Source of the DNA: Leptospira alexanderi serovar Manhao 3 str. L 60 | GTDB taxonomy: Bacteria > Spirochaetota > Leptospiria > Leptospirales > Leptospiraceae | Direction: 5' to 3' | Assembly: GCF_000243815.2 (NCBI RefSeq) | Contig: NZ_AHMT02000006.1 | Span: forward strand, 1 to 12,902 | DNA length: 12,902 nucleotides | Shown: piece after piece, positions 7,375-12,902 of the stretch | Layout of the letters: each line of letters opens with the position of its first letter | Position numbering within the stretch: the first letter of the stretch is position 1 | Notes under the pieces: model-generated | What the model was told of the DNA's origin: nothing | What the model saw: only the letters and a program-made list of their open reading frames with translations | The model's database searches: none | Program-made: the position numbers and the translations under genes

Positions 7375-7435
7375 AACTAACAGTTGTTAAGCAGTCAGAT
7401 TGTAATCTGAATGTTACACTTAACATCTGTTAGTT
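7375..7435. repeat. Large imperfect palindrome between convergent genes
   Basis: The outer arms 7375-7391 and 7419-7435 are 17 bp with a single mismatch. Inside them CAGATT (7396-7401) and AATCTG (7404-7409) form a second stem around GT. The whole could extrude as a cruciform or fold as a long RNA hairpin. There is no T-run on either side, so a simple intrinsic terminator is not favoured. It might still act bidirectionally between the integrase (ends 7322) and the MORN gene (ends 7484), or be an element end or protein-binding site. Confidence 0.65.
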
Positions 7436-7439
7436 TATG

Positions 7440-7450
7440 GACTAGGACAC
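7440..7450. other. Cassette-end 11-mer, copy 2 (GTGTCCTAGTC on the - strand)
   Basis: Identical to 1822-1832; it lies between the palindrome and the end of the MORN gene. See the first copy. Confidence 0.45.
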
Positions 7451-7483
7451 GGCAAACTCACTCTTTTCACTCTTTATCTTTAT

Positions 7484-8251
7484 TTAAAACTTCTCGTGTT
7501 TGATGATCTTCTTATTTTTGTAATACTTTCTTTCCTTTAGTTTACCGTTTTCAAATCTTTCCTGCATTGTTCCCACTCCTTTTACAAAAGTGACTCGGTA
7601 TTGCAAATCGCCAGTATCGAAGTATTTCAGCCACTCACCTTCTTCTAAACCGTGAACGTATTTTACTTTTTCATTCAAATTACCAGATTCATGGTAAATC
7701 AACTGTTCCCCTTCGCGTTTCCCGGAAACATACGTGCAGGTCTCCTTCGTCTTACCGTTTTCCCAAATTAAATGAAACTTACCTTCGTAAACTCCGTTTT
7801 TGTATTCAACGATGCCTGCTTCTTGACCCGCAGGCCACCAGAGTTTCCAAACTCCTTCTTTCTTTCCCTCTTTAGTTTCACCCAATTCCCATTTACGAAA
7901 ATCAAAGTTAAACTCTGCTTCTTTTGGAATCGAACCCGGCTTTTCACGAGGTGGAAGTATTTTAGCTTTGTCTATATTAAAGCCGTAATACTGCTTTCTC
8001 GAATACCAGCGTCCGTCTATGTAATGAGTTGAATCCGTAAGTCCTTCTAACGAATAAACTTCACCTTCAAGAACACCGAGGGTGTTCCATTCTGTTCTTT
8101 TTAAAAAAGGTTCCTCTTTTTCTTCTAATATAAAAGTTTTATATTTCTCATTGTATATCGCACCTCTCGGAACGTTAGAAGGCCTTGGAGGTTCCGACAA
8201 TAACGAAACCGTAAAAAGAAAACTAAATACTAAGATCGTTCTGAATTTCAT
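7484..8251 (-). CDS. Exported MORN-repeat (YwqK-like) protein; candidate immunity protein for cassette 2
   Basis: 255 aa. Residues 1-19 are a signal peptide (KFR, then a hydrophobic core ending SLLS) with no lipobox cysteine, so the protein should be periplasmic or released. From about residue 125 come five MORN_2-type repeats of ~23-24 aa with the pattern 'G..(K)EGxWxxYxxxGxLxxxxxYxxG': KKEGVWKLWWPAGQ, YEGKFHLIWENGK, REGEQLIYHESGN, EEGEWLKYFDTGD, and a diverged last copy. This repeat type defines YwqK-family proteins; YwqK of Bacillus is an antitoxin to the deaminase toxin YwqJ. Its start is 13 bp after the stop of the TIGR04388 tip, with AAGGGAG placed correctly in the gap, so the pair is coupled. 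The repeats are clear; the immunity role is inferred from position and family precedent. Confidence 0.8.
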   Translation of the reverse strand: MKFRTILVFSFLFTVSLLSEPPRPSNVPRGAIYNEKYKTFILEEKEEPFLKRTEWNTLGVLEGEVYSLEGLTDSTHYIDGRWYSRKQYYGFNIDKAKILPPREKPGSIPKEAEFNFDFRKWELGETKEGKKEGVWKLWWPAGQEAGIVEYKNGVYEGKFHLIWENGKTKETCTYVSGKREGEQLIYHESGNLNEKVKYVHGLEEGEWLKYFDTGDLQYRVTFVKGVGTMQERFENGKLKERKYYKNKKIIKHEKF

Positions 8252-8256
8252 TGTTT

Positions 8257-8263
8257 CTCCCTT
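8257..8263 (-). promoter_or_regulatory. Ribosome binding site of the MORN gene
   Basis: AAGGGAG on the - strand, five bases before the ATG at 8251, fills the short gap after the upstream stop codon. It fixes this start. Confidence 0.75.
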
Positions 8264-8264
8264 T

Positions 8265-9623
8265 CTAAAAAACAGGATTCACGTAAGGCCTTTTGTTATT
8301 TCTACTAGAGTCTTTGATATATCGAGTCCAAAGATTACGCAAAACATCGCGTTGTTTTTTCGCGTAATCGTTGAAGGCGCTCGCAGATCCTGTTTCATTC
8401 ACCGTTCCAGCCATACCTGTCATCTTGTAGGAAAAATAGGATATCAAGAAATTTTGAGTCGTATTCGCCAAATTCCTAACTGACTGACTTTTGCCGGATA
8501 ACTCTGGACTGTTCACTCGCCGCAACCCTTCATAGATTTGAGAATACGCTGCATTCAAATTCGGAATCTTTCCTGTATTTAAATCCGAAGCCAAACTGAT
8601 CAAACTACCTACTTCGGAGTCTAAAGAATCTAAAGTATTTTTTAGCTTTGTTTCCCCATCCGCCTGATCTTTCCATAAGTTCCTAATCTGCTCAAGAGAT
8701 TCCTCCGTTTGCTTAGGATCCGATTGCAAAACGGCAAGCTGCTTGTCAATCGCATCATTCTTGTCTCTCCAGATCTGTCTCTCGGAATCCATTTCTTTGT
8801 AAAGCAATTGGATCGTATCTTCTACAAGCGGTTTTGTTATTTCAAAAGACTCCGAGACATCTCCCAGTTTTTCGGATATTTCCTGGATGTTGTTCATCGC
8901 ATCCATTCCTGTTTTTACAACTGGAGAAAGAAGTTTTTTCAATACACCGGTAAGTTGATCCACAAAACCCTTTACTACAGATTCTCCAAGTCCTTCCTCT
9001 TGCGGATAAAGTTGGCTATGAATCTTGTCAAAAGCTTGTTGATACTCTTGACTTGCCAGCTTACGAGAATCAACAAGTATAAGATTACCGATTGATCCCT
9101 CTATTACAAGATTCCCTGTCTTCGGATCTCGAACCAAGACTGTACCGTCTTCATCAACGTAGGTTCCGGGACGCGGGCCTGGTTTTACTGTCGCCACATT
9201 CGCATCACCGCCAAACAACGCTTTCTTGATCGCATCCCAGCCGTTAGAGAGATTCTCTCCATTGATACCGCCCATAGCCCCGACCGCACCGTCCCAAGCT
9301 GACTTACCGACAGCACCAATGCCACTCACTAAACTCCCGACGCCGTTTAAAATGCCGCTTAGTAAATTTCGATTCGCGGCGGAATGATCAGGGTTGTTCG
9401 GTTTGCTGAAAAGATTACCGAAAAGATTTTTGTTAAAGCCGTATTGAACGTCGCTACTTAAGCCACCGTATTCCGAAACCGTCCAAGAAGGCGTTACGCT
9501 CAGAAGTGGACCGAGACCCGACGTTAGACCAACTGTTGCTCCGTAACCGGCTTTCGTATCGTAACTAAGACCCAAACTACCAGACGAACCTTGGCCATAT
9601 TGACCTCGGATATTTGCACTCAC
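8265..9623 (-). CDS. TIGR04388-family C-terminal part with a helical tip (3' portion of a gene split by an in-frame TGA)
   Basis: 452 aa if started at the GTG at 9623; the same frame runs unbroken from the TGA at 9657-9659, so this is the downstream part of one gene rather than a gene with its own start. Residues 1-70 are Gly/Ser/Tyr-rich beta-like sequence (GQYGQGSSGSLGLSYDTKAG). Residues 83-110 (ANRNLLSGILNGVGSLVSGIG) match the junction in cassette 1. After ALFGGD (residue 140) homology to the other locus ends. The tip begins PGPRPGTYVDEDGTVLVRDPKTG, then is almost wholly alpha-helical (190-452), rich in Leu/Asp/Lys/Gln. It has a VVKGFVDQLTGVLKKLLSPVV amphipathic segment but no catalytic motif I can name. 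A pore-forming or structural tip is possible. The MORN gene follows after 13 bp. Confidence 0.7.
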   Translation of the reverse strand: MSANIRGQYGQGSSGSLGLSYDTKAGYGATVGLTSGLGPLLSVTPSWTVSEYGGLSSDVQYGFNKNLFGNLFSKPNNPDHSAANRNLLSGILNGVGSLVSGIGAVGKSAWDGAVGAMGGINGENLSNGWDAIKKALFGGDANVATVKPGPRPGTYVDEDGTVLVRDPKTGNLVIEGSIGNLILVDSRKLASQEYQQAFDKIHSQLYPQEEGLGESVVKGFVDQLTGVLKKLLSPVVKTGMDAMNNIQEISEKLGDVSESFEITKPLVEDTIQLLYKEMDSERQIWRDKNDAIDKQLAVLQSDPKQTEESLEQIRNLWKDQADGETKLKNTLDSLDSEVGSLISLASDLNTGKIPNLNAAYSQIYEGLRRVNSPELSGKSQSVRNLANTTQNFLISYFSYKMTGMAGTVNETGSASAFNDYAKKQRDVLRNLWTRYIKDSSRNNKRPYVNPVF

Positions 9624-9656
9624 TCCCGAAGATTGATTGTCTCGACCGATATTGTT

Positions 9657-9659
9657 TCA
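9657..9659 (-). other. In-frame TGA splitting cassette 2
   Basis: The frame is identical on both sides (start coordinates 10121 and 9623 share a phase), with Gly/Tyr/Asn-rich beta-like sequence on each side. One base change (for example TGG or CGA) would restore a 617-aa protein. Confidence 0.8.
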
Positions 9660-10121
9660 CATGTAGCTGACTTCCGCCCAGTTCGAATAGCCTTCTTTCC
9701 CTTTTTGGCCAAGACCCATTTTCAAACCCGCAGTTGCTCCCCAAGCTCCGCTCTTAGAGTTGTAGTTTAAGCCGATACTACCGCCTAACTTCGTACTGTT
9801 GTCCGTTCCGATGTTCACTCCTGCTCCAAATCCGTTCGCATAACTGTAACTTAAATTCACACTTACCATTCCGTTCGTCTTGTAATCCAAGTAGGAGTTC
9901 ACGACTCCCGAAACCGCACCCGCAAGCATTCCCGCCGAACCCCCTTCATACGCTCCTCGAAACGCCTCCCAGCCCGCCGTTCCAACCGCAGACATTACCA
10001 TCAGTCCTACTCCCAGCGCTTGCGCCGGTGGAAAAGGTACGAACGTTAATAATCCGCCAATGATGCCCGCTACGTCTAGAGCCCCTAGACCCTGCAACTG
10101 CTGAATTTGCATTTTTCCCAT
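9657..10121 (-). pseudogene. TIGR04388-family protein, 5' fragment ending at an in-frame TGA
   Basis: I start at the ATG at 10121 (154 aa). The frame is open back to a TTG at 10319, but those 66 residues look non-coding. The fragment has two hydrophobic segments (VAGIIGGLLTFVPFPPAQALGVG and VMSAVG), then RGAYEGGSAGMLAGAVSG and YSYANGFGAG. The last two match cassette 1 (RGAYEGGAAGMAAGAVSG, YSYAGGFSAG) closely. It therefore starts in the middle of the family's domain plan, without the coiled-coil region. The TGA comes after WAEVSYM and the frame continues NNIGRDNQSSGVSANIRGQ without change of character. This is best read as a nonsense mutation in an already 5'-truncated gene. Confidence 0.7.
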
Positions 10122-10504
10122 AGCATTCGACAATTCAAAGCGTTTTAACCTTAGAAAACTTCCACCCCGAAAAAAAATCCCCTTAGACCGTTTTTGAAAA
10201 TACACACAAAAATTTCCCCTAAGAACACTTTGGAAATATTCAACTTCCATCATGTGTTTTCCGAAGAAAACGGAAAAAACCGAAATACTTTTTAAGATTT
10301 CACTTCTAAATTCCACCAAAAGTTAGAGATTCAATTTCCAATTCTCTTTCCAAAGTCAAGAATTGCGGAAAATTGCGGATTTCTTCGCATATTTCAAACA
10401 TACGAGCAAGAGTCTTGCCGCTTTCCCGGTTCCAATTCGTATTCTGCAAGGATCTACCGATCCAAGCTTGTATTCTTGCTTTCTATTACTTCTAAATCTC
10501 TCTT
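10122..10504. other. Non-coding stretch upstream of truncated cassette 2
   Basis: I see no supportable gene. It holds a short direct repeat (GAATTGCGGAAAATTGCGG near 10361-10379) and pyrimidine-rich sequence. The credible TIGR04388 homology begins only at about 10121, so this stretch marks the truncation boundary. Confidence 0.5.
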
Positions 10505-10612
10505 AGGGCTCGAACAAGACACGAATAGAGCTCGAATAGGACCCGTTTGGGAAAGCATAGAGCCCGAACAAGACACGAACAGAGCTCGAATAGAACCCGT
10601 TTCAAATGTAAT
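10505..10612. repeat. 11-nt-period array A
   Basis: CGAA(C/T)A or CGTTT words fall at 10511, 10522, 10533, 10544, then 10565, 10576, 10587, 10598. This is exact 11-nt spacing with one 10-nt slip, so two 54-bp superunits (4x11+10) can be laid over each other. Consensus unit is about AGCTCGAATAG. It is not coding: 11 nt does not keep frame. Confidence 0.85.
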
Positions 10613-10620
10613 AAAACCCA

Positions 10621-10670
10621 AATCAAGGCCGTTTTACGTTCGTTCTCGCTCCTTTTTCATTCTTTAGGTT
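10621..10670. repeat. Array-flanking module, copy 1
   Basis: AATCAAGGCCG, a CTCGCTCCTTTTT block and CTTTAGGTT occur in the same order at 10814-10858 after array B. A weaker form (CGAAGGCCGATTCG ... CGCTTCCTTTTTAG) follows array C near 10982-11037. Confidence 0.65.
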
Positions 10671-10807
10671 CCATACAAGTCTCACACAAGTTCCGAATAA
10701 GTTCACTTTGAAATACGATAAGTGCCGAACAAGTTCCACACAAGTTCCGAATAAGTTCTGTTTGGGAAATCATAAGTTCCAAACAAGTCCCGTTTCAAAT
10801 GCAATCA
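10666..10807. repeat. 11-nt-period array B
   Basis: AGTTCC-type units start at 10667, 10678, 10689, 10700, then 10721, 10732, 10743, 10754, then 10775, 10786. The spacing is 11 nt with a shorter step after each GTTTG/CTTTG unit, giving a 54-bp higher-order period (10667/10721/10775), the same as in array A although the consensus differs (AAGTTCCGAAT). Confidence 0.85.
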
Positions 10808-10813
10808 TACAAG

Positions 10814-10858
10814 AATCAAGGCCGCTTCGCTCTCGCTCCTTTTTTTCTCCTTTAGGTT
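10814..10858. repeat. Array-flanking module, copy 2
   Basis: Second copy of the AATCAAGGCCG ... CTCGCTCCTTTTT ... CTTTAGGTT block, between arrays B and C; see 10621-10670. Confidence 0.65.
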
Positions 10859-10957
10859 AAAGACAGGCCAATGACAGGAGAAGAACAAGACAACGACAGG
10901 CAAGTTTAGGTTAACGATAGGTTGAATATAGGCAAACTTAGGTGAAGGATAGGACAA
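10859..10957. repeat. 11-nt-period array C
   Basis: Nine units of about 11 nt with consensus near AANGACAGGNN. The AGG core lies at 10865, 10876, (10887), 10898, 10908, 10919, 10930, 10940 and 10951, so steps are 11 with occasional 10. The consensus is unlike arrays A, B and D. Confidence 0.85.
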
Positions 10958-11136
10958 TCTTTAGAAACTAAAACCAGCACTCGAAGGCCGATTCGTTGGA
11001 ATGTCTTCTAAAAACAAAGCGCCCGCTTCCTTTTTAGTTGTGAAATTTTGTTTCTTTCAGGTGAAATTGAAATCCATGCTAGTAAATGCTAGTGTTTTTA
11101 CCGAATCCGCGATTCATTCAAAAATTCTTACGTAAT

Positions 11137-11167
11137 TAGCGAGTCTTTGTTTTTTAAAGTCTCGCTA
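11137..11167. repeat. Hairpin at the start of array D
   Basis: 11137-11148 pairs with 11156-11167 (11 of 12 pairs) around GTTTTTT. The right arm is the first unit of array D. Confidence 0.55.
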
Positions 11168-11275
11168 AAGTCCCATTATTGTTTCAGTAAAGTCGCGTTA
11201 AAGCTCCACTAAAGTATCACTAAGGTTCCATTAAAGTTCCATTTTCAATTTTAAGGTTTCACTAAAGTTTCGCTT
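11156..11275. repeat. 11-nt-period array D
   Basis: AAAGT(T/C)-type units start at 11156, 11167, 11178, 11189, 11200, 11211, 11222 and 11233 with exact 11-nt steps. A degenerate unit and a shortened one follow, then a last unit at 11264. Consensus is about AAAGTTCCACT. Confidence 0.85.
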
Positions 11276-12039
11276 TTTTCGAATAAGTGCGTAAACAAGA
11301 ACGGTTTTAGAAGGTTTTGTTCAGCTTTTTCTTGCTTCCGAACCAAAAATGAATCGGTTTCGAACATAAAAACGATCTTTCCAAAATTCTTCAAACGAAT
11401 TAGATTTCATCGAGAGTTCTTTCGAAAACAAGAGAAAAGTAGGCTTTTTCTTCTGGAAATATTAAATATCGTTCTGTTCTGAATTTGAACAGATAAATTA
11501 CATTAGCACCGGGGTATTTACTCTCCCCCTCCGCCCCGACGTTTCCGTCGGAGTCGTCTTTAGAAAAGATTCCAAAGATCGGTTTTTAAGTTTAGAGGCC
11601 CCAAGGAAAGGAGCGCAATGTATAATGGCGGGTGATTCGATGCTTTCCTCTTGGTTTCAAGGAAGCGATTGGGGGAAAGTTTCTTTTTGACTACAATCTT
11701 CGGCAACTCGTTTTTTGGAGGAGAATCCGTTTTAGGTTCCACACAAGTTCCGTTTTCTGAACTTTTTTCTTCTTCGGTAAGAGTTCTAAATCACTCTCTT
11801 TCCCGGTTTTTTTCCCGGTTTTTTCGAATACAAACAAGATCTTTGCCGTTAAACCGAAATCTCTTCAAACCAGTATTGTGTCGTGAAATCGATTCTAAGA
11901 TGGTACATTTTTGTGCCGAACTCTCTTTATTAATACGGGCTTTCGTTTCCTCTTCCGCTTGTATCCCGAAATCTTTTCGTGATTGGGATATTCCAAGAAT
12001 CACAGCTAAAGAGGGAAGTTTCTCTGCAAAAGCCCGAAT
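11276..12039. other. Non-coding stretch with array-B fragment and small hairpin
   Basis: Open frames exist here on both strands, but their translations are low-complexity and unlike known proteins, so I call none of them a gene. The stretch holds a CCGACG-TTTC-CGTCGG hairpin (11536-11551) and a doubled CCCGGTTTTTT motif (about 11802-11825). At 11731-11755 TTTAGGTTCCACACAAGTTCCG is nearly the same as the left edge of array B and looks like a two-unit fragment of it. Confidence 0.5.
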
Positions 12040-12252
12040 TTAGGCCGCGCCGCTACGAAGGAAAACGGATATCGGTTCCTTCTGGAAGGAACTTACCTGG
12101 AGAATCGAAAAACCGATTACATTGCCCAAAGTATCCACTTTTTCCATTACAGCATCATTTTCCGTTTCTTTAAAAATACCTTCTTTCTTTTCAAAGAGAA
12201 CCTCTAAGTAGTCAGACTCTTTGTCGAAATATATCTTGATCTCTCTATCCAT
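12040..12252 (-). CDS. DUF2283-like small protein, likely antitoxin partner
   Basis: 70 aa. The pattern IKIYFDKESDYLEVLF ... DAVMEKVDTLGNVIGFSILQVSSF fits DUF2283 ('YD.eaDalyi ... D..G.vvGiEIl.as'), a small beta-rich family often found next to nuclease-like small proteins. It has a good ribosome site, GGAAAGG about 8 bases before the ATG. Its start overlaps the end of the upstream gene by 8 bp, so the two are translationally coupled. An antitoxin role is inferred from pairing, not shown. The last ~14 residues run past the usual family end. Confidence 0.75.
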   Translation of the reverse strand: MDREIKIYFDKESDYLEVLFEKKEGIFKETENDAVMEKVDTLGNVIGFSILQVSSFQKEPISVFLRSGAA

Positions 12253-12553
12253 ATAATACCTTTCCTTCCTTTACCTTGTCGGTAAAATACGCTGTGACAA
12301 GAAATAAATCGTCTATTCCATTCTTGATCACTACACAAAGATATTTGTCACCAACTAAAGTGTCGGCAAAATATTTGTAAAATAATTCCACTCTCTCATC
12401 CGTTCGGGATTGTCTCACTTGCTCCGGAGACAATAAACACTCTACAATCCTCTCCTCTTGTCCAGACATCTCAGGATGATCCCCCTCAATGTGCTTCTTT
12501 CTTTCTTCGGTAAATCGGATCTTTCTTTTAAATACGTCTTCCAGTTGATTCAT
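12245..12553 (-). CDS. Small BECR/PBECR-like (RelE/barnase-EndoU-type) nuclease candidate, likely toxin
   Basis: 102 aa. The order RFTEERKKHIEGDHPEM (H21, H26), then SPEQVRQSRTDERVELFYKYF (R50, Y59), then KYLCVVIKNG and FLVTAYFTDKVKEGKVLY is that of a widespread small family I associate with the BECR nuclease fold, sometimes labelled PBECR or DUF4258-like. Such proteins usually cut RNA, and H/R/Y/T are the expected active-site type. It lies before and overlaps the DUF2283 gene, a toxin-first arrangement. No clear ribosome site precedes the ATG at 12553, so it may depend on the small gene upstream (48-bp gap). Family assignment is from pattern memory; the function is inferred. Confidence 0.65.
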   Translation of the reverse strand: MNQLEDVFKRKIRFTEERKKHIEGDHPEMSGQEERIVECLLSPEQVRQSRTDERVELFYKYFADTLVGDKYLCVVIKNGIDDLFLVTAYFTDKVKEGKVLYG

Positions 12554-12601
12554 TATCTACGTTACATTTTACTTCGTGAATCGCTTCTTAATCCGAATCA
12601 A

Positions 12602-12739
12602 TCAGCATTCCGACTCGCTAACTTCTTTCTTAACTGTACTGTCGCCAATTTCTCTGTCTTTCCAGATTCCCGCTAAATTCAATTTCTCTAACGCTTCTCC
12701 AGTTGCAACCGGCAACTCTAATGTTAAAGTCTTTACCAT
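12602..12739 (-). CDS. Very small hypothetical protein, possible antitoxin remnant
   Basis: 45 aa from the ATG at 12739, chosen because GAGGG (12746-12750) lies six bases upstream; longer starts at 12784 and 12830 lack one. The opening VKTLTLELPVATGEALEKLNLAGIW is compact and resembles the N-terminus of small antitoxin-like proteins, but the protein ends soon after (REIGDSTVKKEVSESEC). It may be shortened. It is the first gene of the three-gene - strand cluster, 48 bp before the nuclease candidate. Confidence 0.45.
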   Translation of the reverse strand: MVKTLTLELPVATGEALEKLNLAGIWKDREIGDSTVKKEVSESEC

Positions 12740-12745
12740 TTCTTT

Positions 12746-12750
12746 CCCTC
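12746..12750 (-). promoter_or_regulatory. Ribosome binding site of the 45-aa gene
   Basis: GAGGG on the - strand with six bases to the ATG; this decides the start at 12739. Confidence 0.6.
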
Positions 12751-12828
12751 TTTGATTTCGACCTCGATTCAGCGATTTGTCCAATCCTTTTTCTACTTTC
12801 CAACTTCAGATAAATTAAGGATAATTTC

Positions 12829-12884
12829 AAGTGAGGAAAATGTAGGAAAAGTGAGTGAAAAATCGGCTGTTTTTTTCCTCACTT
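12829..12884. repeat. 12-bp perfect inverted repeat upstream of the three-gene cluster
   Basis: AAGTGAGGAAAA (12829-12840) and its exact complement TTTTCCTCACTT (12873-12884) enclose 32 bp that also contain AGGAAAAGTGAG, which could pair with the same right arm. On the + strand it ends in TTTTTTA, so it may terminate a transcript from a shadowed or lost + strand gene; otherwise it may be an operator for the - strand cluster. Confidence 0.5.
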
Positions 12885-12902
12885 TTTTACCTAATTTCTT
12901 CC

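Noticed and set aside
6095..7450. Complete insertion sequence with terminal inverted repeats
   Set aside because: The integrase is intact, but I found no matching inverted ends or target-site duplication around it, so I list only the gene.
9657..9659. TGA as selenocysteine or stop-codon recoding
   Set aside because: No SECIS-like hairpin was apparent directly after it and the protein is not a redox enzyme; a nonsense mutation is simpler.
10476..10667. 63-aa + strand open frame across array A
   Set aside because: Its repeated EQDTNRARI text is only the 11-nt repeats read through; the period does not preserve frame.
10505..11275. CRISPR array
   Set aside because: Units are ~11 nt, contiguous and degenerate, with no constant-length unique spacers and no cas genes nearby.
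11791..12003. 70-aa - strand open frame in the same stretch
   Set aside because: Lys/Arg/Glu-rich low-complexity translation antisense to the previous one, with no family resemblance.
11651..12043. 130-aa + strand open frame
   Set aside because: Ser/Phe/Arg-rich, no recognisable domain, no good ribosome site, and it runs through the array-B fragment and the CCCGG-T repeats; more likely chance.

Overview
The window looks like an accessory region of a pathogenic-clade Leptospira chromosome. The main evidence is two loci whose products I recognise from memory as the Leptospira-restricted TIGR04388 ('Lepto_longest') family. Dispersed repeats, a Leptospira-style integrase gene and a relaxed spirochaetal lipobox point the same way. 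No rRNA, tRNA or CRISPR was seen. All names come from reading the sequence, not from a database search.

Layout. 1-430: 3' end of a DDE transposase on the + strand, with a convincing terminator. 430-1840: an Rpn-like PD-(D/E)XK nuclease gene on the - strand, between two related ~90 bp direct repeats. 1842-5938: cassette 1 on the - strand. It is a TIGR04388 gene whose 5' end is replaced by repeat DNA and whose frame is broken at a six-base G run (4322-4327). Its C-terminal tip carries an HExxH zinc-peptidase motif, and it overlaps a small putative lipoprotein gene by 14 bp. 5840-7440: repeat-rich junction holding an intact DDE integrase gene (+ strand) and a large imperfect palindrome. 7484-10121: cassette 2 on the - strand. 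It is another 5'-truncated TIGR04388 gene, interrupted by an in-frame TGA, with an unrelated helical tip, and is followed 13 bp later by a secreted MORN/YwqK-like protein gene. 10122-12039: about 1.9 kb with no believable gene but with four consecutive arrays of degenerate repeats of about 11 nt. 12040-12739: a compact - strand cluster of three small genes that looks like a toxin-antitoxin module (BECR-like nuclease candidate plus DUF2283 protein).

How it fits together. Both TIGR04388 loci keep a shared, Gly-rich hydrophobic/beta-rich region that ends in a similar junction. After it the C-terminal tips are completely different, and each tip is followed at once by a different small exported protein. 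That is the architecture of polymorphic toxin/immunity cassettes. The missing N-termini, the frameshift and the nonsense codon suggest displaced 'orphan' cassettes rather than complete, active genes. An identical 11-mer, GTGTCCTAGTC read on the - strand, lies just beyond both cassette ends and may mark a recombination boundary. This system and the ~11-nt-period arrays are the two most interesting things in the window.
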